The notes beneath the pieces are model-generated. The model did not search any database. It worked only from the letters and a program-made list of their open reading frames with translations, and was not told the origin of the DNA. Positions 1 to 10,339 of a DNA stretch of 64,000 nt are shown here, in pieces. This stretch comes from Holosporaceae bacterium (GTDB lineage: Bacteria; Pseudomonadota; Alphaproteobacteria; UBA7879; UBA5542): NCBI GenBank assembly GCA_022646525.1, contig CP060261.1, forward strand, positions 953,100-1,017,099, read 5' to 3'. A program made the translations under genes and the position numbers. Position 1 is the stretch's first letter, and every line of letters begins with the position of its first letter.

Positions 1-259
1 ATAACCACTCGATAGTTTTTAAATTGCCGATCATTGCAAGCGCAATACCCATATTGCCTGAAGAAGGCAAAACCAGGGTATCATTAGGCTTAATTTTTCC
101 TTGTAACTCTGCCTGGGTCACCATATACAAGGCAGGGCGATCCTTAATACTTCCGCCTGGGTTTGTGTATTCCATCTTCCCGTACACGCGCGCCGGCGTC
201 GGTAACTTTATTTGTACAAGAGGTGTGTTTCCGATTGTTTCCAGAATATTGTGATACAT
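1..259 (-). CDS. Cysteine synthase / cystathionine beta-synthase family enzyme (5' part only)
   Basis: This is the N-terminal 86 codons of a PLP-dependent beta-replacement enzyme; the rest lies beyond the left edge. The start is the ATG at 257-259. Visible motifs are ETIGNTPLV near residues 7-15, NPGGSIKDRPA near 33-43 with the expected PLP Schiff-base lysine at about residue 39, and SSGNMGIALA near 66-75, the phosphate-binding loop of the fold. These are diagnostic of the CysK/CysM/CBS family, but the visible part does not separate O-acetylserine sulfhydrylase from cystathionine beta-synthase. The NPGGSIKDR form is nearer the CysM/CBS branch. No frameshift is seen in the visible part. Confidence 0.85.
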   Translation of the reverse strand, partial: MYHNILETIGNTPLVQIKLPTPARVYGKMEYTNPGGSIKDRPALYMVTQAELQGKIKPNDTLVLPSSGNMGIALAMIGNLKTIEWL

Positions 260-271
260 AACATTTTTGCG

Positions 272-502
272 CTATAAAGTGGCAGATTCGCCATCTTCTT
301 CGCTTTCATCTATAGAATCACTGCCTTCTGGTTCTGAAACTGGAGAAAAATCAGAACTTTTCTCGGACACATCTGTTTCTTCAAGCGAAGGCTCAGCTGT
401 TTCTACATCAGCCTCTAAAGTATCTGAAGCATCCGATACAGCATAACCTTCTAGCTGAATACAAAGAGCAATTAAAAAGAAAAACCAAGAAATTGTTTTC
501 AT
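272..502 (-). CDS. Small acidic exported protein, unknown function
   Basis: A 76-residue protein with a hydrophobic N-terminal signal sequence (about residues 3-20, likely cleaved after GYA). The mature part of about 55 residues is very rich in Asp, Glu and Ser with almost no basic residues. A GAGGT ribosome-binding site sits 5 nt before the ATG, which supports translation. I do not recognise a family. It lies between the cysteine-synthase-like gene and the D,D-carboxypeptidase, all on the minus strand. The composition suggests a disordered periplasmic or secreted polyanion; any function is unknown. Confidence 0.6.
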   Translation of the reverse strand: MKTISWFFFLIALCIQLEGYAVSDASDTLEADVETAEPSLEETDVSEKSSDFSPVSEPEGSDSIDESEEDGESATL

Positions 503-535
503 GCTACCTCCAATTTCAAAAACATGTTACTAGGC

Positions 536-1639
536 TTACCGACTTTTCACAACCAAACAAGATAAAGATTTTTCTTTCATAGATTGGCAAAGCGAGTAGG
601 CCTCATCTTTTGTTTTAAAGCGTCCAACGCGCGTTGTATAGTGCTTTCTTTTCTTGAACGGGGCCACAAGGCGTGTAAAAAGGCTTTTGTTTGATAAAAC
701 ATCCTTTAAATTAGCATCTTTTCTTAGTTGGGCATTGAATTTTATGGCCTGTTTTCTGCTTTGAAAAGCCCCTGTTTGGACTGCCCAATAAAGCGAAACC
801 CGACGGAGACGACGTTTACTTGTAATGCGCCTTTCTGCTTGCTGAATTTGTGCAAGTGTGGGTATTTGATTCTTTAGAAGATAAGTCATCACGACATCTC
901 TTCTTTTTGGCGTTTCTTCCCCCATCACAACACCAATGACGCGCGCATCATCTACTGACTGTGTAACCACCATACAGTGGCCTGCAACAAAAGTGTATCC
1001 TGTCTTCATGCCGTCTACACCTGCAACTTTTCCAAGAATCGTATTGGTGTTTTTGTAACGTCGCCGGTTGAATGAAAAGTGAGGTAGTGAAAAGAAATAG
1101 GCATATTCAGGATGTTGATCAAGAACAGCCTTGGCCAACTTTGCGATATCCCTTGCTGTGCTGAGTTGTCGTGAGTTAGGCAATCCAGATGCATTTCTAA
1201 AGTGTGTTTGATGTAAACCAATCTCTTTTGCTTTTTGATTCATCAGTTTGGCAAACTTTTTTTCATTGCCAGCAAGATGTTCGGCAAGGGCTGTTGCTGC
1301 ATCATTTGCAGATTTAACGGCTGTTGCTTTAATGGCATCTTCCACCGATATGCATCGCCCTGGCTTTAAATATAACTTTGTTGGCCGTCGTGTTACGGCA
1401 TACCAAGACATACGAATAGGATCTGTAAGCTTTATCCTTCCTTCTTTCAAAGCATCAAAAGTAAGGAATAGGGTCATAATTTTGGTAAGAGATGCAGGCA
1501 TCCTCAGTTGATCTGCATTTTTCTCCATAATAATGCGACCACTTTTTTGCGTCCATCAATAGGCTAGAGGGCAATCCAAAAGGCGACAAAAGAAACATTA
1601 AAAATAATAAGAAAAAAATTATTTTTTTTTTAGTATCAT
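536..1639 (-). CDS. D-alanyl-D-alanine carboxypeptidase (PBP5/6 type) with C-terminal SPOR domain, N-terminus frameshifted
   Basis: Serine-type D,D-carboxypeptidase (peptidase S11) that trims the terminal D-Ala from peptidoglycan stem peptides in the periplasm. Within the long open frame (from 1528) the three active-site motifs are present: SLTK (SxxK), SAN and KTG. The last ~75 residues look like a SPOR peptidoglycan-binding domain (WAVQTGAF, VGRFKTKDEAYSLC). The natural N-terminus is upstream: an ATG at 1637-1639 opens a signal-sequence-like segment, and SLLMDAKK then joins SGRIIMEKNADQ across a poly-A frame change near 1545, with further shifts between. A dacC/dacF-like identity is inferred from domain order. 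Confidence 0.85.
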
Positions 1640-1803
1640 ATTATTATTTCTTAATTTTTTAAAACAGTTTCCCCATATATATTAAAAAGTAAATAACAAC
1701 TTTCTTCAACTAATATAAGTTCAATATAACTAATTATTGTTATTGAATCATTTTGTAATTAGTGTTGTAAGCTTAAAGTATAAATAAAAAACAGGGAAGC
1801 ACA

Positions 1804-2077
1804 ATGACAAAAAAATTAATTAGAGCCCGTCTTCCTATCACGTGATTCTTATGGGGATGACAGAACACCAACAGACTTCATTATTGAAGTTCTCGTTACG
1901 TTATTTAGAAAAAGATGAAGAAGAGGCCATTCGCCTCATTATGCAAACACAAGAGCAGGAGAGGCCCTTTGTGGCACATATTCTCTTGAAATTGCCGAAA
2001 CAAAGTCTGCTGAAATTTTAGAGTGGGCAAGGCGTCAAGAGTTATCTCTTCAATGCCGCATGGAGAAAGCATCATAG
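1804..2077 (+). CDS. clpS: ClpS adaptor, broken by at least three frameshifts
   Basis: ClpS delivers N-degron substrates to ClpAP. Homology is spread over three frames: VILMG, then DDRTPTDFIIEVL with KDEEEAIRLIMQTQEQ, then YSLEIAETKSAEILEWARRQ and a C-terminal LSLQCRMEKA. Together these recover the whole core domain in order (roughly 90 residues). It ends 9 bases before clpA, the usual clpS-clpA pair. The many single-base shifts in a short gene could be sequence error or true decay; the substitutions themselves look conservative. Confidence 0.8.
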
Positions 2078-2086
2078 GAGCCAATA

Positions 2087-4418
2087 ATGATTTCAAGCAG
2101 ACTCGAAACAACACTCCAAAGGGCAATTGAACTAGCGCGCAGCAGCCGCCATGAATATACAACACACTTGAGCATTTACTGGTTGCCTTTTATTAGAAGA
2201 TGAAGACACAAAAAACTTAACAAAAACATTAAAGCTAAGAGCAGAAAAACTTAAAAAGACTTATTAGAATATCTTGATCTGCAAGACTTAAGGGTACCCG
2301 GAAATCACCCAATTGAAACACGGGTCACAATCGGCTTTCAAAGGGTTTTGCAACGTGCGTCACTCCAAGCCGAAAATGAAGAAATTAATGCTATTCATCT
2401 TCTCATTTCTCTTTTTAAGTGAGAACGAATCATACGCTGCCTATGCGATCGAGCAGCAAGGTAAACCCGGGTTGAGTTATTAAACTATCAATCTGAAATT
2501 GCCAAAAGAAATCATAAACATAAAAAAGAAGATTCAGAAGAGGGCACCAAGACATGAGCCAACATTCATCAGATATCCTGACTGAAGACGCAGAAGAATC
2601 AACAATTGAAAAATTTTTGCGTAAACTTAAATAAAAAGGCAGAAAACAACGACATAGAGCCCTTGATTGGGCGGGAAGAGCCTATTTCACGGATCATCCA
2701 TATTCTCTGCCGCAAAGAAAAAAAACAACCCTCTTCTATTAGGGGATTCAGGTGTTGGAAAAACCGCAATTATCGAAGGATTGGCTTTGAAAATTGTCAA
2801 CGGCGATGTCCCACCAGCCCTTAAAATGCAAAAGTCTTCTCGCTTGATATGGCAGGCCTTGTTGCCGGCACCCGTTTCAGAGGGGACTTTGAAGAAAGAT
2901 TTAAAATATACTTAAAGATTTAGAAACAGAAGAAAAGGCAATTCTGTTCATCGATGAAGCACATATCATGGTAGGCACGGGGTCCGTTCAAGGGGGCTCT
3001 ATGGATACGTCAAACATGCTGAAGCCCGTACTGCTACATGGAAGAATTCGCTGTATTGCCGCCACCACGTTCAAAGAATTTAAAACCCATCTTGAAAAAG
3101 ATGCAGGTCTTTTTGCGGCGCTTCCAAAAGTAGAGGTGCACGAACCCACACCCGACGAATGCATCCATATTTTAGAAGGATTAAAAGAAAATCTCGAAAA
3201 ATACCATAACGTCAAATACAAGGACGAAGCGATCAAATCAGTGGTTGATTTATCAATGCGCCACTTAATGGATCGACGCCTTCCCGATAAGGCTATTGAT
3301 ATTTTGGATGAAGCAGGGGCCAAAAACGCTTAGAAGCCGGCGAGTCAACAAAACCCCTTATAATCTCTTGTAAAGATGTTGAAGATGTCGTTGCCAGAAT
3401 GGCGTCTATTCCCCAAAACAAGTCTCTCAAGACGATAAAAGGTTCTAAAAAAATCTTGAAAAAGAACTGAAGAACGTTGTATTTGGCCAAGACTCTGCAG
3501 CCGAAGCCCTTGTGCACTCTATCAAACTTTCTAGATCAGGCCTTAGAAGCCCAGAAAAGCCCATTGGCTGCTATCTGTTTTCTGGGCCAACCGGTGTTGG
3601 AAAAACAGAAATTTGTAAACAACTAAGCTCAACCCTGAGCATGCCCCTATTCGGTTTGATATGTCTGAATATATGGAAAAGCATAGTATCTCTAAGCTTA
3701 TTGGGGCGCCTCCAGGCTATGTTGGATTCGAGCAGGGGGTGCGCTTACAGATGCCGTCAGCAAAACACCACACTGTATTATCTTGTTAGACGAAATTGAA
3801 AAAGCGCATAGCGATATCTATAACGTTCTTTTACAGCTTATGGATTACGGTATTGTAACTGACCATCACGGAAACTCTGTTAACTACAGAAACGTCATTT
3901 TAATTATGACAACCAATGCAGGTGCCAGTGAAATGTCTAAACATGGCCTTGGCTTTGGTCAAGAAAAGCGCTCTGGAGAAGACGATGACGCGATTCAAAG
4001 AACCTTCTCGCCTGAGTTTAGAAACCGTCTAGATGCCGTTATTCCTTTCGCATCACTAAACGAGCAAACAATGGAGCGCATTGTGAACAAGTTCATTGGT
4101 GAACTTGAGAAGCAATTGAAAGAGCGTGATATTAACCTCAGCATTACAAAATCAGGGAAGGGGTGGCTGCGCGATCATGGCTTTAACCCTCTGTATGGCG
4201 CGCGACCATTAGCGCGCACCATTGACGAGCATGTAAAAAAGCCTTTAGCCGATCAAATTCTTTTTGGGAAACTTCAAAAAGGCGGCATCGTGTCCGTTGA
4301 TGTAAAAAAAGATCAGTTGGTCTTAAGCTATGTCAAGATATGCAAAGATACAAAAAAGAAAGAAAAAAAACTTGAATTGAAAGAGATTTCAAAGGCTCAA
4401 GCGAGCTATAAGAAATAG
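2087..4418 (+). CDS. clpA: ClpA, ATP-dependent Clp protease ATP-binding subunit, multiply frameshifted
   Basis: HSP100 unfoldase partner of ClpP. The N-domain begins at the ATG at 2087 ([16 protein letters not shown], then HEY..LEHLLVALLEDED across shifts). D1 carries Walker [10 protein letters not shown] near 2743 and Walker B ILFIDEAH near 2945. D2 carries GPTGVGKTE near 3584, LLDEIEKAH near 3784, NAGASEM and the GARPL sensor-2 region near 4195. The total span fits about 775 residues, the usual ClpA length. There are many breaks in the first 1.7 kb (for example near 2130, 2200, 2630, 2730, 2880, 3335, 3445 and 3640-3780), whereas the last 211 codons are uninterrupted. Translation probably runs from the same transcript as clpS. 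Confidence 0.9.
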
Positions 4419-4432
4419 TTTTTTAAAGCGAT

Positions 4433-4508
4433 TGGCGTCCCCAACGGGATTCGAACCCGTGTTGCCGCCTTGAAAGGGCGGTGTCCTAGGCCTCTAGACG
4501 ATGGGGAC
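4433..4508 (-). tRNA. tRNA-Glu (anticodon TTC)
   Basis: The minus strand reads GTCCCCA...TGGGGAC with discriminator G and an encoded CCA (4433-4435). The anticodon stem CCGCC/GGCGG encloses the loop CTTTCAA, giving anticodon TTC. The T arm GGGTTCGAATCCC is canonical. It lies between clpA and the helicase gene, convergent with clpA. Confidence 0.97.
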
Positions 4509-4691
4509 GCAATTAAAGACTTCTCTTTTTCTATTAAATAATCCACAAAAGATCAATCTTTATTTTGATTTTGCTTGAAAAATCACCGGCATTTAAAGTG
4601 ATTAAGCACTTTTTTTGCATTTAATTGCTAAAAGAAAAGCACACTTAAAAAAATATAATTTTTTAGAAAATTTTTTTGATAAGAGAAAAAT

Positions 4692-6110
4692 CTATTTCAT
4701 GAAGTCGGGCAGGCGATCACCGAACCCTTTTACGGCTTTGCCGGGTCGTTCTTGGTGTTTTTTCCATGGCTTTCTTTTTTCCCGGGGAAGGGCTTCTTTT
4801 TCTTGAATCTGGCTTTTTCCCCGCGGATTGCGTTCCCAGACTGGTCGGCTTTCTTTTTTCTGAGCGCTGACTTCCTCTCTTGAGGGGCTTTCCTGCTTCG
4901 AAGGATTTTTTTCCTCTTTTTTTTTGAGGGGATTTGCTCCTAAAGCCCCTTTCAGGTTTTTTTCACCTTCCGCCCAGTCATTGATGAATGGAATTTTCTT
5001 TCCAATCAATTGCATTACTTCATGGGCCTGATCATTGGTATCCGCAGTAACCATGGTAAAAGCCCGGCCTTTAGCGCCCGCACGGCCTGTTCGACCAATA
5101 CGATGCACATAATCCTCGGTGTTCATGGGAATGTCCATATTGATAACGCAAGGTAAGTCCATAATATCAATACCACGTGCGGCCACATCGCTGGCTACAA
5201 GAAAGCTTGCTTCACCAGATTTTAAGCGTTCAATTGATTTATTACGCCGCGCCTGGGTTAAATCACCATGAATAATTTCAGCCTTAAGACCGGATTTCCG
5301 CATTTCATCGGCCGTTTTATCGACATGATGTTTTTTGTTGCAGAAAATAATGGCTGATGAAATGGCGTGCTTTTTGAAAATCTCCATCATGATTTTCACT
5401 TTTTGGCGTAATTTAGCCGCCTCTGAAGGGGCTTTAGGAGCAAACACAAAGAATTGCTCAATGTTTTCTGAGGCGGAAGAGGGGGTTTCAACCATAACCT
5501 CTTTAGGTGACATTAAGAAATCTTGCGCCAACTTCTTAATTTCAGGAGCCATCGTAGCAGAAAGCAAAACTGTTTGGCGCATTTTAGGCAAGGCACCCAA
5601 TATCTTCTTCAGATCAGGCAAAAAGCCCATATCAAGCATTCGGTCAGCTTCATCAAGCACCACATTTTTTATTTCTGTTGGCAGTACGCACCCAGATTCA
5701 TACAAATCAAGAAAGCGCCCAGGTGTAGCCACAGCCACGTCAATACCTTTTGCAAGAACTTGCTTTTGCTGAACAATAGACGCTCCACCGATAAATTCAC
5801 CCACACGAAGCTTGTTATGCTTTGTGTAAGCCTTAAAATTATCCGAAACTTGGGTCGCAAGCTCGCGGGTGGGCACTAAAATCAAGCAACGAATCATACG
5901 CGCCTTTGATGGCGTCTGAGAGAGAATTTCAATAAGAGGAAGACAAAATGCCCCTGTTTTACCTGTGCCCGTGGGGGCGCATGCAAGAACATCGGCACCA
6001 CGCAATATCAGAGGAATAATTTTCTGTTGAACAGGAGTAGGGGCTTCGTACCCCTTCTCAGATAATGTTTTTAATAGGTCAGAATTTAGGCCTAAATCAT
6101 CGAAACGCAT
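4692..6110 (-). CDS. rhlE: DEAD-box ATP-dependent RNA helicase (RhlE-like)
   Basis: An intact 472-residue cytoplasmic RNA helicase that remodels RNA and ribosomal intermediates. Motifs in order: Q motif GYEAPTPVQ (20-28), Walker A APTGTGKT (45-52), PTRELATQ (80-87), TPGR, DEAD (153-156), SAT (184-186), ARGID and HRIGRTGRAG in the second RecA domain. The C-terminal ~90 residues are a Lys/Glu/Arg-rich low-complexity tail typical of RhlE proteins, which probably binds RNA. RhlE rather than DeaD or SrmB is inferred from length and tail. It is one of the few long genes here without a frame break. Confidence 0.92.
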   Translation of the reverse strand: MRFDDLGLNSDLLKTLSEKGYEAPTPVQQKIIPLILRGADVLACAPTGTGKTGAFCLPLIEILSQTPSKARMIRCLILVPTRELATQVSDNFKAYTKHNKLRVGEFIGGASIVQQKQVLAKGIDVAVATPGRFLDLYESGCVLPTEIKNVVLDEADRMLDMGFLPDLKKILGALPKMRQTVLLSATMAPEIKKLAQDFLMSPKEVMVETPSSASENIEQFFVFAPKAPSEAAKLRQKVKIMMEIFKKHAISSAIIFCNKKHHVDKTADEMRKSGLKAEIIHGDLTQARRNKSIERLKSGEASFLVASDVAARGIDIMDLPCVINMDIPMNTEDYVHRIGRTGRAGAKGRAFTMVTADTNDQAHEVMQLIGKKIPFINDWAEGEKNLKGALGANPLKKKEEKNPSKQESPSREEVSAQKKESRPVWERNPRGKSQIQEKEALPREKRKPWKKHQERPGKAVKGFGDRLPDFMK

Positions 6111-6162
6111 AAATATCTAACCTATTGTTTGGAATAATTGTTTTTTAGAGAACTTGTGCAGA

Positions 6163-6330
6163 TTATTTGATCTTTGTTTCTTTAAACATCACGTGCTTAC
6201 GTACACGTGGATCATATTTCTTCAGTTCAAGTTTTTCAGTAAGTGTACGGGGGTTTTTCTTCCGCACGTAATAAAAGCCCGTGCCTGCCGTGCTTTCTAA
6301 TTTAATCAATACAGTTTTGCCTTTAGCCAT
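6163..6330 (-). CDS. rpmG: 50S ribosomal protein L33
   Basis: A 55-codon gene encoding a protein that begins [13 protein letters not shown] and contains [12 protein letters not shown] and [15 protein letters not shown], which match L33 throughout. It lacks the zinc-ribbon cysteines, so it is the cysteine-free L33 type common in proteobacteria. The frame is intact. An AGAGGAATAAAA-like ribosome-binding region precedes the ATG. It lies 52 bases upstream of the helicase gene on the same strand, so the two may be co-transcribed. Confidence 0.95.
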   Translation of the reverse strand: MAKGKTVLIKLESTAGTGFYYVRKKNPRTLTEKLELKKYDPRVRKHVMFKETKIK

Positions 6331-6397
6331 TTTTTATTCCTCTTTGCCTAGAACAAGGGTATTTATAGACAAAACAATGGTTGTTTGTCAAACAGAA

Positions 6398-6474
6398 TGG
6401 CGCGTCCTGGAGGATTCGAACCTCCGACCTGCGGCTTAGAAGGCCGATGCTCTATCCAGCTGAGCTAAGGACGC
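6398..6474 (-). tRNA. tRNA-Arg (anticodon TCT)
   Basis: The minus strand gives acceptor GCGTCCT/AGGACGC with discriminator G and an encoded CCA (6398-6400). The anticodon stem CGGCC/GGCCG-like pairing encloses CTTCTAA, anticodon TCT, reading AGA/AGG. The D arm AGCTCAGCTGGATAGAGC and T arm GGAGGTTCGAATCCTCC are canonical. Confidence 0.97.
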
Positions 6475-6654
6475 ACGCCTCATTCATACAACACACAAAA
6501 TCTTTTACGCAACATTTTATTGTGAAAATTTATTAAAACACCACATGCACCAGAAGGCCATTTATATTGATAAACCCCAACAATCTAATGAAAAGGAAAT
6601 AATCTATTTCATAATTGACAACTGATTATTCAAGCCCTACAAGAGAATAGGATT

Positions 6655-6748
6655 GGAGGGGTGGCTGAGTGGCTGAAAGCGCCGGTTTGCTAAACCGTTA
6701 TACGGGTAATAACCTGTATCGAGGGTTCGAATCCCTCTCCCTCCGCCA
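6655..6748 (+). tRNA. tRNA-Ser (anticodon GCT)
   Basis: A 91-nt class II tRNA body plus encoded CCA. The acceptor GGAGGGG pairs with the CCCTCC end. The anticodon loop TTTGCTAA gives GCT (reads AGC/AGU). A long variable arm (TATACGGGTAATAACCTGTA) forms the expected hairpin. The T arm GAGGGTTCGAATCCCTC is canonical. Confidence 0.97.
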
Positions 6749-6817
6749 CATTACACATCCTCTATGAGCGCTTGCCGCGCGATTGCAAATATCAAAATAA
6801 CCGTTTATAAAAGTATG

Positions 6818-7594
6818 ATGAGTGAAAGAACAATTCATATTGTTTGTCCACAATGTCGCTCTGGCTTCGATGTGGACGCGGAGGCAATAGGCCCTAATGG
6901 GCGCACACTGATGTGTTCAGAGTGCGAGCATCGGTGGTTTTACCAACACGACGCCGAAGCCCCTGCACTGGATGAGCATACCCCTTCAACAGAAGAAGAA
7001 ATACCAGCACCTGAACCAGAAGTAGACACACAAGAGAAACCACCCATCATTGAGGCAGCCACCCCTGAAGCAGAGGGAGGGGCGATAAGAGAAAAAGTTT
7101 CTTTCTTCACCACCCAAATGTTTCTTGTGCCCATCATTTTAGGCCTTTTGTTTACAGTTATGTTTTTGCAAGAAATGAAGTGGTGCGCTTCTTACCGGCA
7201 TCTGAGAAATTTTACAGCGCACTCGGCATCAGTACATATAACATTGGTGCCTTTAGATTCCACAAGCCAGGCTGGAAGGTGGTTGAGACAGGTAACCTTA
7301 AGTCAATTACAGTATCAGGGCGTGTCATCAACACATCTGAGCGACTATTACCACCTCCCGCCATTCAAGTTACTTTGCGCGGGCATGGCATCTGCAAAAC
7401 CCTTTCTTGGACTGATCAAATCTTTAACCAAAATAAAGGAAGCGATGGTTCTTGCACCTTAAGCCGCTGGACTTTCCGCCTAAAAGAAGGACGTCTTTTT
7501 TCTGGACAAACCAGCAGTTTTGAGATGACTTACCCTGTAGGACTTAATCAAAAAGCCCAGCGAAGTATTATTAAAATTTGTAAATACGGAATAA
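6818..7594 (+). CDS. Zinc-ribbon (MJ0042-type) membrane protein with DUF3426 domain, frameshifted
   Basis: The N-terminus carries a CxxC...CxxC zinc ribbon (VCPQCRSGF ... LMCSECEHRWF), then an acidic Pro/Glu linker, one membrane segment (FLVPIILGLLFTVMFL) and a DUF3426-type soluble domain (ITVSGRVINTSERLLPPPAIQVTL). The two halves lie in different frames; the shift is near 7170-7180, where EVVRFLPASEKFY resumes. The ATG at 6818 is preferred because the ribbon begins at once; upstream codons in the same frame are not family-like. The second half reads without a stop into gmhA, but a one-base correction near 7570-7580 gives KFVNTE and a TAA at 7592-7594, so I end it there. Function is unknown; such proteins are typical of alphaproteobacteria. 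Confidence 0.8.
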
Positions 7595-7596
7595 AC

Positions 7597-8196
7597 ATGA
7601 CCTCATTTAACCCAACAGCTTTTCTGGAAAGTGAGCTGAACGAACATCAAGAAGTGTTGGACCGCACACGCGATATGATCCACGCCCCTTTTAAAGCACT
7701 ATTAGATACAGTCACAAATAGCCTGAAGAAAGGTGGCAAAATTCTATTTTTTGGTAATGGCGGCAGTGCAGGGGATGCCCAGCATCTTGCAACTGAACTG
7801 GTTGTACGCTACCGAGATAACCGTGTGCCCATTCCCGCGATTGCACTCACAACAGATACGTCAGCCCTAACAGCCATTGGCAATGATTTGGGATTCGACC
7901 ACTTATTTTCAAGACAAATCGAAGCATTAGGCAATCCAGGTGATATTGCCCTAGGGATTACCACATCAGGCCAAAGCCCAAACGTTATTAAGGGGTTTGA
8001 AATGGCCAAAAAGAAAGGGCTTCTTTGCGCCGGCCTTACAGGAAAAGATGGCGGCAAACTTGTTGGTTTATGTGATCCACTCATCATCATTCCATCAAAT
8101 ACCACAGCCCGCATTCAAGAAATGCATATCTTTGTTGGGCAGCTTCTATGTGATGCTTTGGAAAAAAACCTTGGTCTCAAAACTGAAAAACCATGA
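7597..8196 (+). CDS. gmhA: Phosphoheptose isomerase (sedoheptulose-7-phosphate isomerase)
   Basis: This SIS-domain enzyme converts sedoheptulose 7-phosphate to D-glycero-D-manno-heptose 7-phosphate, the first step of LPS core heptose synthesis. The 199-residue product has FFGNGGSAGDAQHLATEL, TTDTSALTAIGNDLGF, the sugar-phosphate loop TTSGQSPNV and the C-terminal QEMHIFVGQLLCDALE. Length and motifs match GmhA. The stop overlaps the hldE start (ATGA at 8193-8196), so the two are translationally coupled and act in consecutive steps. Confidence 0.95.
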   Translation: MTSFNPTAFLESELNEHQEVLDRTRDMIHAPFKALLDTVTNSLKKGGKILFFGNGGSAGDAQHLATELVVRYRDNRVPIPAIALTTDTSALTAIGNDLGFDHLFSRQIEALGNPGDIALGITTSGQSPNVIKGFEMAKKKGLLCAGLTGKDGGKLVGLCDPLIIIPSNTTARIQEMHIFVGQLLCDALEKNLGLKTEKP

Positions 8197-9654
8197 AAAA
8201 CCTACCAGAAATCACAAAAATCATTGACGCATTTAAGAAGGCAACCATTTTGTGCGTTGGCGACCTTATGCTGGATTTATTTGTTTATGGTGATGTTTCG
8301 CGCATATCCCCTGAAGCCCCCATTCCCATCTTAAAAGTAGGGCATGAAGTACGCACATTAGGAGGCGTTGGGAATGTCGTCAATAACTTGCTTGCTTTAG
8401 GGGCTAAACCTATTTTGGTCAGCGCGATTGGTCAAGACGTCAATGGTGATCGTGTTCTTAAAATACTAAAAGAAAAAGGGATTTCTGCCGATTCAATTGC
8501 AACCGACGCCTCCATTCAAACGATAGAAAAACGTCGCTTTTCCACAAAAGGGCAGCAATTACTTCGTGTTGATTATGAAACAATTGCCTTCTTTCAAGAT
8601 GCACTCTACAAAAAAATGCTCTCTAATGCAGAAAAACTGTTAGAAAAAGCAGATGTGCTGATCATCTCTGACTATGGAAAAGGCGTATTTCACCCAGAAA
8701 AGTTACTGAAGCCGTTAATTGAAAAAGCAAAAAAACGAAAAATACCCATTGTGACCGATCCAAAGGGTACAGATTATACGATCTATCGGGGCACAACCGT
8801 TATTACACCAAATCGAAAAGAATTAAGTGAAGCCACAACAATGGCCACACAAACAGACAAAGAGGTAATCTCTGCTGCCAACCAACTTATTGATGACTGT
8901 GGCATTGAAAATGTGCTTGCCACACGCAGTGAAGATGGTATGACGCTCGTCAAAAACATTAAAGAAGCCCATCACTACAAAACGCAAGCACGCGAGGTGT
9001 TTGACGTATCTGGTGCGGGCGATACAGTTGTTGCAACTGTCGCAGCCACCATTGCCACCGGCGCCAATCTTCAAGACGCTGCTTATTTGTCAAATCTTGC
9101 TGGGGCAATTGTTGTTGGAAAATTAAATACCGCCACTGTTTCAGCACAAGAATTAAAGCAGCTTTGCACAAGCAAAGCCTTAGACGACGAAGACAAGTTA
9201 ATGACAGCCAGTATGGTTATGGAAAAAATAAAGATCTGGCATCAAAAAAACCTAAAGGTAGGCTTTACCAATGGATGCTTCGACTTGCTACACCAAGGAC
9301 ATATGCGTATTTTACGCCAGTCAAAAGCAGCGTGCGATAAGCTTGTTGTCGCCATTAACAGTGACGCCTCTGTTAAGCGCTTAAAAGGCCCTAGTCGGCC
9401 CATAAACGATGAAAAAACACGGGCAACTATTATTGCCTGCCTCCAATTTGTGGATGCTGTTGTTATTTTCGAAGAAGACACACCTTTAGAAATTATCACA
9501 CGTCTTCAGCCCGATGTTCTCATTAAGGGTGCCGACTACACAGTCGACCAAGTTGTTGGCGCAAGTGTTGTTCAAAAAAAAGGGGAAGGTTGTGCTTGTT
9601 GATTTAGTTGAAGGCAAAAGCAGCACAAATATTATTAATAAGATACAAAAGTAA
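8193..9654 (+). CDS. hldE: Bifunctional heptose-7-phosphate kinase / heptose-1-phosphate adenylyltransferase
   Basis: HldE phosphorylates heptose 7-phosphate (N-terminal ribokinase-type domain) and later adenylylates heptose 1-phosphate (C-terminal domain). Kinase landmarks are [15 protein letters not shown] near residue 55 and the catalytic loop [14 protein letters not shown] near 270. The nucleotidyltransferase domain shows [16 protein letters not shown] near 359 and [11 protein letters not shown]. The uninterrupted frame stops at 9602. A one-base shift in the A/G-run near 9575 restores the normal tail [17 protein letters not shown] and a TAA at 9652-9654. The GmhB phosphatase that acts between the two HldE steps is not in the window. 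Confidence 0.93.
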
Positions 9655-9655
9655 G

Positions 9656-10278
9656 ATGAAAATTCTATTCTTTTCACCCCCACCCGTTAAAGAGCTCTTA
9701 CAAATATTAGGTGAAAACCCTCATATTTCTCCCATTAAGGCTGAAAAAATTCTTGAAGAAAAGTACGGGCGAAAAGGTACGGAAGAAAGGTTTACCCTGA
9801 GAGAAAAGGATATATTAAAAACAAAAAAGAAGAATAAATTAGGCCCATTTTCACTAAGTTGGGTATGATTGGCGCCGTATATCCATCTGTCTCCACATTT
9901 GATTATGTTGTTGTTTTGGGGGCTACTTTAGAAAATATGCGCGATCGGCTTCGTTGGTAAAAATCTGATCTTAGACAATAAAACAAAACTTTATATTTCG
10001 GCTAGGGATCGTGAATTATTTCCTCACGAAAACCCTCTTCGAGAAGTTGGAAATAATATAGCTGGCAAAAGATTTCTCTTTATTTCAAGCAACCCTTACG
10101 TTTACTGCCAACTTTCCATCGTTGGACGTGAATTTATGGATAACGGCCTCTCACTGCAATCTAGAGGCTGTTGGAGGGAAAAACACCAGCCTCTACAAAA
10201 ATCGAACAGTTGTTAGACAACGTTCGAAACACCATAAAGCGCGAAATGGAGCTTTACGAAAGAAAAGCCGCCTTATAA
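9656..10278 (+). CDS. Unrecognised protein, several frameshifts
   Basis: It begins [16 protein letters not shown] two bases after hldE, so it probably belongs to the same transcript. Reading across frame changes (near 9865, 9950, 10130 and 10190) gives about 205 residues. They include a hydrophobic strand and turn, [18 protein letters not shown], then [18 protein letters not shown], and a C-terminal helical segment [26 protein letters not shown]. The VVVLGA strand and the later ISSNPY segment faintly recall SanA/YdcF (DUF218) proteins, but I do not claim membership. The consistent coding character across frames suggests one gene with indels rather than noise. Confidence 0.5.
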
Positions 10279-10339
10279 CAAAATACTTCCCTCACTTTTA
10301 TTTTTCATGATAGCTTAATATTATGTATGGGAGGATACT

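Noticed and set aside
7180..8196. Apparent fusion of the DUF3426 domain to GmhA
   Set aside because: A one-base change near 7575 gives a stop at 7592-7594 just before the gmhA ATG, and normal gmhA proteins begin exactly there. Most likely an indel artefact.
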